64,000 nt of DNA. It comes from Mercurialis annua (Eukaryota; Streptophyta; Magnoliopsida; Malpighiales; Euphorbiaceae). The stretch spans positions 20,599,001 to 20,663,000 of the forward strand of contig NC_065573.1 in the NCBI RefSeq assembly GCF_937616625.2, given 5' to 3'. Below, piece by piece: positions 1 through 10,757 of this stretch. Position 1 is the stretch's first letter. The number at the start of each line of letters is the position of its first letter. Under the pieces are notes generated by a model that saw only the letters and a list, made by a program, of their open reading frames with translations, was not told the DNA's origin and did not search any database. The translations under genes were made by a program, and so were the position numbers.

Positions 1-450
1 GAAGCATGGAAACTTCGACAAAGTTGCGTTTTCCGTTTCGGAAATGTTTCGGAAGCTGGAAACTCTTGGACACCCGTACGAAACGTTTCGGGCCGTTTCC
101 GTATATAAAAAAAAATTAAAAATTTGTAAAAATATTAAAATTATTACCCACAAATAAAAAAATCTAACTAGTTACCCATAAATTTTACATTCGCATTGCC
201 CACAATACATCAAATATACTTATTTGTGTTGAATTATTTTATATTTTTTTATATATTTATAAAATTTTAAATATTTAGTATATTAAAATGAATAATTTTG
301 TTAATTATCATAAATATTTAGATAATATTTATATAAATATATCCCTATATTTTTGTTATTTACACGTTTCCCCCACGTATCGTGTCCTTTATTTTGAAAA
401 AATTTCGTTTTCCCATGTCCGTTTCGTATCGTTTCCGTTTCCGTGCTACC
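1..450. mobile_element. Partial non-autonomous TIR element (GCACGGAAAC family)
   Basis: The window opens inside a GTTTCG-rich segment (about 1-110). It is mirrored by an inverted GTTTCG-rich segment at about 365-450 that ends in CGTTTCCGTGCTACC. The AT-rich core between them has no ORF. This inverted-arm layout, and the terminal motif GCACGGAAAC, recur in two small elements inside introns at 37941-38087 and 50726-50864. The left end lies at or before base 1, so no target duplication can be checked. Confidence 0.5.
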
Positions 451-1140
451 TAGGTTGATAATGATATCTCTCAAGATGATTTGAAGATGCCTATATTCTT
501 GAATTTTTTGTTAAAATTAGGCCGCACCAGGCAGAACTTTATTCTTGGCTATTTGAAGATATAATTATTCAATTCATTAATTTAACACTTTCCGCAAAAA
601 AATTTAGATTATATGATTAGAAATAAACATAAGTAAAATGAGCAAATAACTAAATAACTTAAATTTAAATTGAGATAAAAATTTAAAGATGTACTATTAT
701 TTTTGTTGATCTATCAATTTCTTTTATGAACTTATACTCAATGAGCAATAAATATCAAACGTAACTTTATTTTTAAAATTTTGAACTGCACATGGAAGAC
801 AACTCTTTCTCAACACGTATACTTCAACATAAACTATGGATTGAGAGTTTGAACCAACACCAATTTTGTGATGTATTTAGAGAGGCTTAACCTCCTCACT
901 TGCTACTTTTTTTTTTATCAATTAGTTACCTGAGTTTTAAACTTTTATTATTTAAATTATATGTACTAATTTTAAAAATAATTATAAGAGCCAATTGACC
1001 AAAATTTTAAATTAATCAATCATTATTTAAATTAATTGATAAAAATTAATAAGTTCAGAAATTAATTGATAAAAAAATAATTCTAATATTAATTATTCAT
1101 CATATATAATAGATTTAGGGAGTAAATTGATATTAAGTCC
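451..1140. other. AT-rich intergenic stretch, nothing recognised
   Basis: AT-rich sequence with no credible ORF or structured repeat. It probably contains the distal promoter of the YceD-family gene. Confidence 0.5.
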
Positions 1141-1336
1141 AGATTTATTTGTATGCATCTGTTTTTGCTTTCTTTTTTATCCTTTTCATTGTCAACAATA
1201 CGCAGCGTTTCAATGAGAAACGCATCGTTTTTATCTTTCTGTTTATCCATGAACAGAGCCATTTCCCAGTTGCTGTTTCTCAATTATATCTAATCTTTAC
1301 GGAACGAGCTCCATCTACAAAGCTTTCTTCTTCCAG

Positions 1337-1665
1337 GTAAAAAAATCTTATGTTTTTACTAATTTATTTTAACTCTAATTTTGTTTGAATGTTCGGACCA
1401 TGTCAAGTGTAAGCTGAATTGGGTTTTGCTTGCTGTTCGTTTCATCAGCTATTTTATGTATGTAGTAAAAGAATCAGTCACTCAATTTTGCCTCTTTAAT
1501 TTGCTCTATTTATCTTCACTATTGCATTAGACTACATTTTAACTTTTAATTCCTGCAATCCTTTATGCTATATGCATTACATGTTATCAGCCAGAGAAGT
1601 GGTAATTATCTAGCAATTTTTTTAAAGACATTTGGTTGAACTGTTTGTTTTTTCTGTTTTTGCAG
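1337..1665 (+). other. Probable intron in the 5' leader of the YceD gene
   Basis: A donor follows TTCCAG at 1337 (GTAAAA), and an acceptor after a T-rich tract ends in TGCAG at 1665. The intron would lie wholly in the 5' untranslated region, upstream of the ATG at 1843. It is inferred from splice consensus only; cDNA is needed. Confidence 0.35.
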
Positions 1666-1842
1666 CTTCTGGATTTCCTTCACATAGCGGATTAAATATC
1701 GCTGTTGCGTTGCTATAATATTTAAGCATTTCCTTTAGTTATCTAAGATTGTTACAGTCTCACGTTCCTCGCGGTTTATATCTTTTTTTAGCTTATCCTT
1801 TTGTATCATTAGGGAAGGATCTCGATTATATTCGAGGCAAAT

Positions 1843-3165
1843 ATGTCTTCTGTAATCTCAACACTCTCACTAGCTCCGTCCTCATTTGGTAACAAACACA
1901 ATGTCCATAATTTTGTATTTCAAAAGAATTCTTCATCATATCCAAACTTTTCCGTTGTTAATTACAAATGTTCGTGGGCTAGTATGTTTAGTATTTCTAG
2001 TAGAAACAATTTGCATATTGTTTCTAATAATCAGAAGCTTATCGATGTATCTTTGGGTTGGGATGATTTGAATCAACAAGACCCTGATGACTTGGAGTCA
2101 CCATGGGAAGGTGCAATCATTTACAAGAGAAACCCTTCTGTTACACATGTAGAGTATTGTACAACCTTGGAAAGGCTTGGATTAGAAAACCATTCAACGG
2201 AGGTCTCGAAATCAAGGGCTTCAGTTATGGGATTACGAGTTACTAAAGCCGTCAAGGATTACCCACTTGGAACTCCTGTTCAGATCTCCATTGACGTCAT
2301 AAGGAAGAAGCAAAAGTTGAGGCTTGATGGGATCATCAAGACTGTGCTCACTCTATCTTGCAATAGGTATGATCCTGTTGGCAGAATTCTAGTTGCATTA
2401 CTTTAATGTAGCCATAATGTTATTTTATTTGCTAAAACATTTTATTCAAATTCTCATATGTTTTTAAGTGGGAATTTGCTTTGTCCGAAATTGAAAAGTT
2501 AAATGACATGGAGAAAAGGAGTGCGATTAAGTAAGCAAGAAATCTTCATGACTAATTTCTTGCAGTTGCATATATGTCATTGTTATTGGAATATCGTAAA
2601 ATGACATCGCTTATATTTTGTCATTGTTTTGGTTTGAGTATATGTGACTATGCAATTAGCACAACTTTTAAAATTATTCATAAACACTGGATTGTTTATG
2701 TATCAATAGTCTTCTTATTTTCAAGAAATTAAGCCTAATTGTGGGTTAACCTTATGTTAAAGGTGTGGTGGTCCAGCTGCGGAGAGCGTTTACTCCAACT
2801 TCTCTCTTTTACTGAGCGAGGAACCAATCGAAGAACCAGAGATTATCGATTTGGGAACAATCTTTAGTCAAGATAAATCGGGTGGCTATGAAGAAGAGGA
2901 GGATGATGACGCCTCAATTGATTGGGATGATAGGTTTTACTTTCCTCCTCAAGAAAAGGAGATCGACATTTCGAAGAACTTAAGAGACCTGGTTCACATA
3001 GAAATCACTGGCAATGCAGTATGCGATCCAAACTGCAGAGGTGTGTGCCTTGAATGTGGTACAAATCTAAATACAAGTAGCTGCAGCTGCATCGATGAGG
3101 AGAACAAAGAGATAAGCTACGGTCCTCTTAAAGATTTGAGAAAACAAATGCAGCCTAAAGTGTAA
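1843..3165 (+). CDS. YceD/DUF177-family large rRNA subunit accumulation protein, chloroplast
   Basis: Two exons, 1843-2366 and 2763-3165, joined in phase to give about 308 residues. The intron runs from GTATGA to a TTAAAG acceptor. The family is needed for accumulation of 23S rRNA in bacteria and plastids (established for YceD/DUF177). The Ser/Asn-rich first 60 residues look like a transit peptide. The core starts near DVSLGWDDLNQQDPDDLESP. A first Cys pair (LSCNRCGG) spans the splice junction and a C-terminal cluster follows (CDPNCRGVCLECGTNL), the paired-Cys pattern of DUF177 C-termini, suggesting metal binding. An acidic stretch (EEEEDDDASIDWDD) separates the halves. The start is the first in-frame ATG and gives the transit peptide. 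Homolog 1 or 2 of the plant pair is not resolved. Confidence 0.88.
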
Positions 3166-4051
3166 GATTAATCACACATCATGTGAGTCTAGCTAGAATC
3201 ACCTTTGTATAAGGATCATCCTAATATGACCATCTCATGTCTATAAGGTCGATGTAGTTGAGCTTGAATCGAAGTGAGAGGAGAGAGTAGCCTACTAGCC
3301 TCCCACTTGACCGCGGAGCTGGAGGAAGTCTGTTCAATCTCATCATTTTCTTTTGGTTAGTGAAGTAGATTATCAGATAAGGGTTGTATAATTTCTTGTT
3401 TTTCATTAAATGGTCTGGATAAAAATCTATAGTGCCTGTATTGTGAATTTTGAATTTAGCAGAACTAAATCTTTCCTTGATGGAAGTGCATAAATGTTGC
3501 TGATAGATTAGCCAGATACTTCTGCTGATTTTCTTTTTCACTTCTGATTTACTGAATTTAGTAAAACATATAATAACCTTTTTAATTAGTAATTATTTCT
3601 AGTTAAAGTAAATTTAGCCAGTAATCCATTTAGGAAACAGAAAAGGGAAAAAAAGACAGCTACACATTGAACAAAATTTTTTTTTTTGTTTTTTTAGAAG
3701 AACAAAATTAATAATTTTTTTTTGTTGAGAAAATGAACGAAATTAAATTTTAGTTTAACATGAATAGCAAAAAATTGACTGCAGAGTAAATGTATTATTT
3801 TTCTCCAGGAGCGCTAAGATCTTTCAAAAGCTTGCACACCAAACGCACCACATCATGCATCTCGGGAAATTTAAAAATATGAAGAATACACTTTTTTTAC
3901 ATCAGTCCTTAGCTAATAAAATAGATCATGCAAATGCAATTGGTGATCTTTAGCGGAAATAGACTTCGACAAGCTCTCTTCGCCTGACTTTGGGGTGGAT
4001 AAGCTTTATCCGCTTGAAATTAAAAACTACTCATTGATAGCATTCAACCTA
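3166..4051. other. Intergenic region between convergent genes
   Basis: This region lies between the 3' end of the YceD gene (+) and the 3' end of the PPR gene (-). It should hold both 3' UTRs and polyadenylation regions. The short minus-strand ORF at 3221-3541 has no recognisable protein character. Confidence 0.6.
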
Positions 4052-5584
4052 TCAGTCACTTTCGGACTCCGTTTCTTTGGTTCTTGATCTTCCATGAGCC
4101 TTACCGCCTCTCATTATACTTGCAAACTCTTGTATAGAACAAGCAGTGCTTCGCTCCATTTTACCTGCAAGTATCTCAGTGTAATCCGATAATCCTAACC
4201 CTATCAGTCTGTTCCTCAACATCTCCACAGTAGTAGAATATGGCGGTATCCCTTCGTCAATCATCATCTCGAAGTATTTACAGGCCTCCTCTAATTTACC
4301 ATTTTTCATACACAATCCATGAATCATAACAGAATATGTGGAGGCTGAAGGATAAAATCCCCTGTTCCCCAGACTCTCCCATACTTCAGTTGCTCTATCA
4401 AATCTCCCTATTCTTATCAGCAATTTAAGCAGCATGTTATAGCTATGTCTATCTGGTAAGCAACAGTCTTTCACCATTCTAGATAACACCTTGGTAGCCC
4501 TATTCACCTCGTTATGCTCGCAATGATAAGCTAAGATCACATTGTAACTCCACGTATCCGGTCTACCTCCTCCCTCAAATATCTCATTCAAAACTTCATA
4601 TGCCTCATCAACCCTTTCGTTCTTGCAAAGCTTTTTGATTACGCAATTATAAGTGAACACATTCGGCACAAGATTACATCTCTTCATCTCATCAAGCACT
4701 CTAATAGCTAAATGAACATCATTCGCTTCACAATAGGCACGAATGAATATCGCATAACTACAAGCATCCGGCTCAATTCCTCTCGAACCCATTCCTCGAA
4801 AAATCTCATAAGCTTCACTAACCTTCCCACCTTTGCACAAAGCCTCCAGCAAGCTATTATAAGCAAGCACATCCACATCATTGCTTCTCTCACACATTTC
4901 ATCGAACACCTTACGCGCCGAAACTGAGTCACCAACATCGCCCCATCCCCTCACTAAAATACTATAACTTTTCACTCCAGCTTCAAATTTCACTTTAACT
5001 CTATCAAAAACTTGTTGGGCATACGCCACATGTTTCCTTTTACACAACACATACAATAACTTATCAAGATCATCAACACTAGGCTTTAATCCAAACTCAA
5101 CCATTCGATCAAAAGCTCGAAAAGCATCACTAGGCAAATCAGCTCTACTATAAGCTCTAAAAACAAGCCAGAAAATCTCTGGGGTTATATCAAATTCTTG
5201 AGATTCTCTCAATTCAATCAAGAAATCCCATAACAAAGCAAACTGTCTACTAGAACCCAAAATTTCGACCAAAATTCTATAGCTGACTTCACTGTGAGTA
5301 AAACCAGGGATTGTTTTAGCCCAAAGGAAGAATCTTTGTGCAGAGAATCCGAGATTTTTGCAACGTTTTAAAACTTGCTCGACTAAATTTGGTGATATGT
5401 GGGCAGAGTAAGCTGTTAGAGAGAGCTCTAGGTGGTGATGTGGGTTTCTGTGGTCGCTTAAAATGCGGCAGATTTGGTTGGCTAGGTCCGGTGATGATGG
5501 GTTTGGTGGGAGAGTGTATGAGTTTAAATTGCGGAGATTGGTGATGATGGAGTATAAGGCTCTGGGTTTTGCTCTTAGCAACAT
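4052..5584 (-). CDS. Mitochondrial P-class pentatricopeptide repeat protein (At1g52640-like)
   Basis: Single-exon gene of 510 residues, as is usual for plant PPR genes. The basic, Ser-rich N-terminus (MLLRAKPRALYSIITNLRNL) suits a mitochondrial presequence. From about residue 130 it is made of 35-residue PPR units, for example SYSILVRGWGDVGDSVSARK, AYNSLLEALCKGGKVSEAYE and TYNCVIKKLCKNERVDEAYE. It ends in a Ser/Arg/Glu-rich tail without E, DYW or SMR domains. The stretches FWLVFRAYSRADLPSDAFRA, NRATKVLSRMV and EGIPPYSTTVEMLRNRL match my recall of Arabidopsis At1g52640, so orthology is likely. PPR proteins bind organellar RNA sequence-specifically; the RNA target cannot be read here. It is convergent with the YceD gene. 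Confidence 0.93.
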   Translation of the reverse strand: MLLRAKPRALYSIITNLRNLNSYTLPPNPSSPDLANQICRILSDHRNPHHHLELSLTAYSAHISPNLVEQVLKRCKNLGFSAQRFFLWAKTIPGFTHSEVSYRILVEILGSSRQFALLWDFLIELRESQEFDITPEIFWLVFRAYSRADLPSDAFRAFDRMVEFGLKPSVDDLDKLLYVLCKRKHVAYAQQVFDRVKVKFEAGVKSYSILVRGWGDVGDSVSARKVFDEMCERSNDVDVLAYNSLLEALCKGGKVSEAYEIFRGMGSRGIEPDACSYAIFIRAYCEANDVHLAIRVLDEMKRCNLVPNVFTYNCVIKKLCKNERVDEAYEVLNEIFEGGGRPDTWSYNVILAYHCEHNEVNRATKVLSRMVKDCCLPDRHSYNMLLKLLIRIGRFDRATEVWESLGNRGFYPSASTYSVMIHGLCMKNGKLEEACKYFEMMIDEGIPPYSTTVEMLRNRLIGLGLSDYTEILAGKMERSTACSIQEFASIMRGGKAHGRSRTKETESESD

Positions 5585-5647
5585 TTTCAGGTAGCAGTGT
5601 ATGTAGTGTTTATACTGACATTAAATACATTTTAACTATTTTACATT

Positions 5648-5755
5648 ACCAATCAGCTATACCTCAAATGGTATAAGCGCTGAGCAGCAAACTGCTAGGT
5701 CGTTGGTTCAATTTCTCGCACAAACGCTCTCCTCTCTAAATCGTCAAAAAAAAAA
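5648..5755 (+). mobile_element. Short tRNA-derived SINE-like insertion
   Basis: An A-box-like ACCTCAAATGGTATAAGCG is followed about 45 bp later by a B-box-like GGTTCAATTTC. A short spacer and an A-rich tail (GTCAAAAAAAAA) end it, the layout of a Pol III SINE. TTTACATT occurs immediately before (5640-5647) and after (5756-5763), a plausible short target duplication. It is too degenerate to be a tRNA gene: no acceptor stem pairing is visible. Confidence 0.55.
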
Positions 5756-5763
5756 TTTACATT

Positions 5764-6232
5764 TAAATATTAAAACATTGTTTCAAAAGAAATATATTAA
5801 AACATTGAAATTTTGAAATATATTTTATTAGTTTTATTATATTAATTTTTTTATTGTTGAATGCAATATAATATTTTTTTTAATATGATAATATATTTTC
5901 TAAAAAAAAGCTATTTTTTCTCAAGAAAATAGAAATGTTTAAAAATTTTGTTTTTTTTTTGCCAAAAATAGCAATATATAAATATATAAGAAGAATGGTC
6001 ATCTCATGAAGATGATGAACCATTCTTAAACTTAAGAAATAAAAATGGACTTCGCGGCTACTATTGAGCCATCCAAATATAAATTCGTTTAACAAATTAG
6101 AACACCAAAGCGTAATTAATTTGCTAAACGAACGGTAGCAATATATAGCAATAAAACTTAAAGAGCAAATTACTTACCTTTGTAAACAATATTAGTATAA
6201 GTATTACCTTGATTTGTAGAGCGCAGTACTTA
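5764..6232. other. AT-rich intergenic stretch, nothing recognised
   Basis: The sequence between the SINE and the stem-loop is AT-rich. The minus-strand ORF at 5880-6095 is low complexity. No gene is supported. Confidence 0.5.
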
Positions 6233-6269
6233 TATGTCGGGACTATTCAGAACACAACATCCCGACATA
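6233..6269. repeat. Perfect 10-bp inverted repeat (stem-loop)
   Basis: TATGTCGGGA at 6233-6242 pairs perfectly with TCCCGACATA at 6260-6269 across a 17-base loop, about 440 bp upstream of the syntaxin-like gene. The function is unknown. It could be a relic of a small element or a palindromic regulatory site. Confidence 0.5.
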
Positions 6270-6711
6270 GCTTACTTGATCATATAAATTAAAAAATAAT
6301 ATAAAAAATTAATTTAATTTAAAAATTTGTTAAAAAAATGAAATTGTAATATAGTTATACGCCACCGTTTACACCCTGTATAAAGGCTGGAATAAGGAAA
6401 TATCTCTTTCCCCCTTTGATTCTGTAATTTTTCAATAAAAATCCATTTTTGTCTATAAAAACCTTATTTTTGTTGTACGTAAATCTTAATTTGACTTCTC
6501 TAGACCTTTTTTATACACGAACTCTCAAATGGGGTTCTCGATTATTAAAAAGAAAAAAGAAAAAAAAAGTGTAATGTTTGCATATTTGTTTAAATTTGAA
6601 TCCAAATTCCATTATTTTGCATTCAATTCGTAAATTTCTAATCTTTTAACTAAATTCGTTTGTTTGATGTTATAGTAGTGTCCGTAATGTTGTAAATTGG
6701 GTTTGATAAAA

Positions 6712-9687
6712 ATGGGATCAAAATGGGAATCTGACCCTTTATTCTCAGCAGCCGAAGTGGTTCAAGACTCTGCTGACAGGTACATTTTACTTCCCATTTT
6801 CTTCCAAGGATCAAAATTATTGCTTTCTTTTGTGTTCTTCGCCATTAAATTACTTCATTATTACTCAAAGGAATTAATATTGGTTTCTGAATATTTGTTG
6901 AAATTGTGATGTGTGAGGCTGAGATTTTAATGGGTGTTTAGTTGTATTTGTTTTCTTTCTGCTTGAAATTGTTTAGTTTTTTTTTTTTCTGTTTGAATAT
7001 TATTTCTGATTCATGGGAAAAAATTGTTCTATTTGGTAATTTATGTAGTTCATAATCGAGGCTTTATCTTGATTTTTCGTTTCAGAAGCTTAATATGATT
7101 GTAGGAAGTACTAATTAAATAACCTGTTTGTAGTATTATAGTTCTAAATGTTATAGGATTTGGTGTTTTTGAGTTTAAGGAAGTTCCATTGATAATTTAT
7201 CGTGAGCCTTAGCTTCCTTTCAGTTATATTGTGCCATTTTAACCTTAAATTAATGGTTCAATACATAGGATGGAATCGCTTTTTCGTCTTCTTTTGCATG
7301 ACCAGAGCCTTCTTCAAGGTGATCATCCTGATCACAGGCTGCTTACGTCCATACAATATCATAAACGTGATCTTGCAACTATACTTGAAACTGCAAAATG
7401 GCAGGTATTTATTTTTTTGACACAACACTTGATTCTTGTATTGATTTGTATTTGGCTGATCCTGTTTTTCTTTTTTTCATCGTATCAGTTGGAAGATTTT
7501 GAAAGAGCCGTCAACTCTTTAGCTATGCAAGACAAGTCTCGAACCAGAGAAGATGGAACTTTCAGACATAGGCAGTTCATTAGGGCCATTAGAGAACAAA
7601 TAAATCACGTTGAGAAAAGTGTGGATGGCCCATCAAAGGGAGGTTCCATGATAAATGTTGAATGGGTTGATTTAAATGAACAAGACAGAGACGGGTTAGC
7701 TCTATTTCTTATAGGAGGAAATGCCACTGAACATTCCAATCATCAGGAGGTGGAAGAAACAAGCATATTGAGAAGATTTCTCGATCCAACTTCAGCTTCT
7801 AGTTTAACAGATAACGAAATCATTGAGCATGAGAGCGGGGAATTTGAGAAGTATAAACTGAGCAGAGATGTGCAAATGAACCATTGCCCTTTAAAGGATG
7901 AAAATTCTATAATGCTGGCTTCTGATTACAGTACTAGATTAGGCTCAGATCTGCAAGGTGTCTCCTGTAACAGGGCTGGTGATGGCAATCATTGGGATCT
8001 AGAAGCTCACGTAGCCACACCTAAAAATGTATTCCATGAAACTAAATCAAAAGGGTTCTACAGTAGAATAAACTTCGGATTCTTGAGCAATCTATGGACT
8101 ATGTGTGGAAGCAAGGTCACGAAGAGTTATATAAAGAGATTGAAAGATGGAGAAGAACAAAGGCATTCCCCGACATACATTGATGTTCCCTTTATTGCAC
8201 AGGTATTTGAACCCGTCTGTGTTAATCTTTTCTTTTCCCTAGTTGTTGAAGTTAAGTTCTTTGCTGTTTCTATGTAAAAGGATGTAATATGCTGCTGATG
8301 AAATAAAGAATATGACACTGACGGGAATCTCTTACCTAGCTTGAGTCCATATTTTATTCATGGACACAACTAATCAGAAATTAGAATTTTTTTTTACCTT
8401 TTTCAGACCCGTACTAGGTAAGAATTTCTTGACACTGATATGGCAAGTGATTGTTAATCAAGTCATGCATAACTTTTCTCAACTTCCTTTTATTATTCCT
8501 TGATGCTTTAGCCTCAAAGAGCGAGTCTCAGAAGAATCTGCTGCTTGGTGGTAAAAGCTAACACTGATATTCTTTAACAGTGGGAATGCTTTTAAACATA
8601 ACGACAAAGCTATATATTCTGTTATCAGTAATTAATCAAGCAGTAATGCTTTACTATCAGTTATAGAAAAGAAGTAAACGCTTATCAGCCTTGTTCTCTT
8701 TGACAGGGTCAACATATGGGACCGAGATTAGGATGTAGAGGTAGAAGCTTAGCAGGATTATGCTCTGCATTTCGAGCAAATTTAATGGTCCTGGGGAGCA
8801 GCTTAGAAGCGCAATATCAAAGATTTCCCCGTGTCATTCAAGTTAATCAACATACAGTCCAACTAATATTCACAATAATCTTCGCACTAGTAGTTTTTGG
8901 TAAGTGTACTCTTGCAGGCAATTTTCTCTGGTTATCCTTTTCTTTAAAGTTTCTAATGATCGGCCTATGTATTTAAAAGTCAAGTCTAAAATATTTACTT
9001 ATTAAAGAAAATGACAGTGTCTATATGTATATTCAATTCAAGTCAATCAATATATATAGTTGTTCATTGTTTAGGTAGTGCATGAAATGTTGAAGTCCCC
9101 AGATTTTATTGATATTTGTCATCGCTAAGGCTAAGTTTCTGTTTCACATATATGATCCATAGGCATTCCTTAAACTATTCGAGTTGCTCGAGGTCTGATG
9201 ACCCGAATACTCTGCAAATTCTACTCGAACTGTTTTTTCCTTCTGCCGATTAGCAAGGAGAGTAGGCAGTCTTTTTAAATCTCCTTTATTTTGAAAGCGT
9301 CGTCGAGCAGTTTTTTAATGATGTGATTTTGTTATTGAGGTCTGTTATGTGAGAAGAAAAGGGTATTGTGTTAACCTGATGAGACTGAAATTTTTTTCCT
9401 TAAGGATAAGAAAAGAACTCACTTTATGTCTTTCAGTTTCTTGATCATATGTGATATTTATTCAGCTTTATTCAAGTGTATCTGCACCCTTTGTTAATCA
9501 GTTGTTAATTATTGATTCCTGTGATGCTTGTATAGCGTGAGTCTATCCGTTACTGGATTCTAAAGTAGAAAATTTCAGGCTTTAATATTATTTTGTTTTT
9601 TGTTTCTTTTGATAAAAATCAGCATGTGAAGTTAGCTAAATAAATGACACTCATTATGCAGGAATAGTGGTGTCCAAAATTACTTGA
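6712..9687 (+). CDS. Syntaxin-6 N-terminal domain protein with C-terminal membrane anchor
   Basis: Five exons: 6712-6779, 7269-7404, 7489-8202, 8707-8899 and 9662-9687, all GT-AG with consistent phase, giving about 378 residues. The N-terminus (KWESDPLFSAAEVVQDSADR) through NSLAMQDKSRTREDGTFRHR resembles the helical N-domain of syntaxin-6/SYP61-type Qc SNAREs. A long polar middle follows, and a single hydrophobic anchor (VQLIFTIIFALVVFGIVVSK) reaches almost to the C-terminus. No heptad SNARE helix with a central Gln layer is visible between the N-domain and the anchor, so it probably cannot join a SNARE bundle itself. It resembles the Arabidopsis At1g27700 family, annotated only as syntaxin/t-SNARE family. 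A role at Golgi or endosomal membranes is inference. The last exon is only 26 nt. Confidence 0.82.
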
Positions 9688-10757
9688 TTGCAGTCGGTCC
9701 CTTCAAATCTTTTGAATATCCATAGAGAAGAAAGTGCAGAAAACCGCATCCCATAACCCCGGCCCTTGAAGATCGGTTGGTTGGCAGCAATACCTGTATC
9801 TACTTAGCAGAAAATCTTTTAGCTAATGACAGATATTGAGGATTCCATGGTTTTGTATTGACCGGTTGTTTTTATCTAATATTGCAAATACTTAAAGAGT
9901 GTAACCTACAACTAATTCTAGGAAATATTTATTTGATTGCTGCAATGATTGTGGAAAAAGTGATGCATTGAGGCTGTAATTGCAGGTAGAAGTGTGAATT
10001 GAGTGTAAATTTTCAAATTTTTTTAATCAAAGTGAATCAAATTTATACGTATTTATAATAATATTTCAAACATAATCAAATTAAATCAGTCGGATTTGGT
10101 TTGATTGCTTTTTTTTTTTATTCATTTTGTGCTAAAACTGAAATGAACTTCTACTTTTAAAAATGGAACCAAACTAAAATATTTTTTTATCAAATAAGAT
10201 CAATTTTTTTTTTATTCAATTACTTTATTTGACTCAATATTTACACCCCTTAAATTGCAAGCTGTCTTATGGCTGGTTGATGCAGTTTAAAGTTTAATAG
10301 CCCACAAGCCGAATACATCAGAAAGTAATGAAAGATGATTTAAAATTCTCTCTAAATTGCTTAAATTAATTGAATGAAGGGGAGATGATACACATGTGAT
10401 GATAAATACATATATGAATTATTTTAATATTTAAAAAGGTATGGGACAAAATGCTTGTCAAAAACCAGCTTCACTATACATGTCATTGCTATCCAGCCTT
10501 AAATCATCAGCAGATTACAGAATTTTTGTTGCTGCAATTTTCTCCAACTTCAAATCTATTATGCAACCTCCTGCAGTGCCAAAAAATTCAATTTAGTTTG
10601 ATATTAACTGAAACCAATTAAATCGAATGGTTCAATTTGGTTTGGTTGAACCAAATGCGGTCCATGCACACCCTTAAGATTAAACAGAATCTTTTATGCA
10701 CAATATCAGAGGAGAAAAAAATAATAACATTTTACCAATTACAGTTTCTCTCTCTGA
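9688..10757. other. Intergenic region between convergent genes
   Basis: AT-rich, with the 3' ends of the syntaxin-like gene (+) and the At5g03900-like gene (-) on either side. ORFs near 10637-10896 on the plus strand are antisense shadows of the last exon of the minus-strand gene. Nothing else is supported. Confidence 0.6.

Noticed and set aside
5660..5735. A tRNA gene
   Set aside because: A- and B-box-like words are present but no acceptor or anticodon stem pairs, and an A-tail with flanking repeat indicates a SINE.
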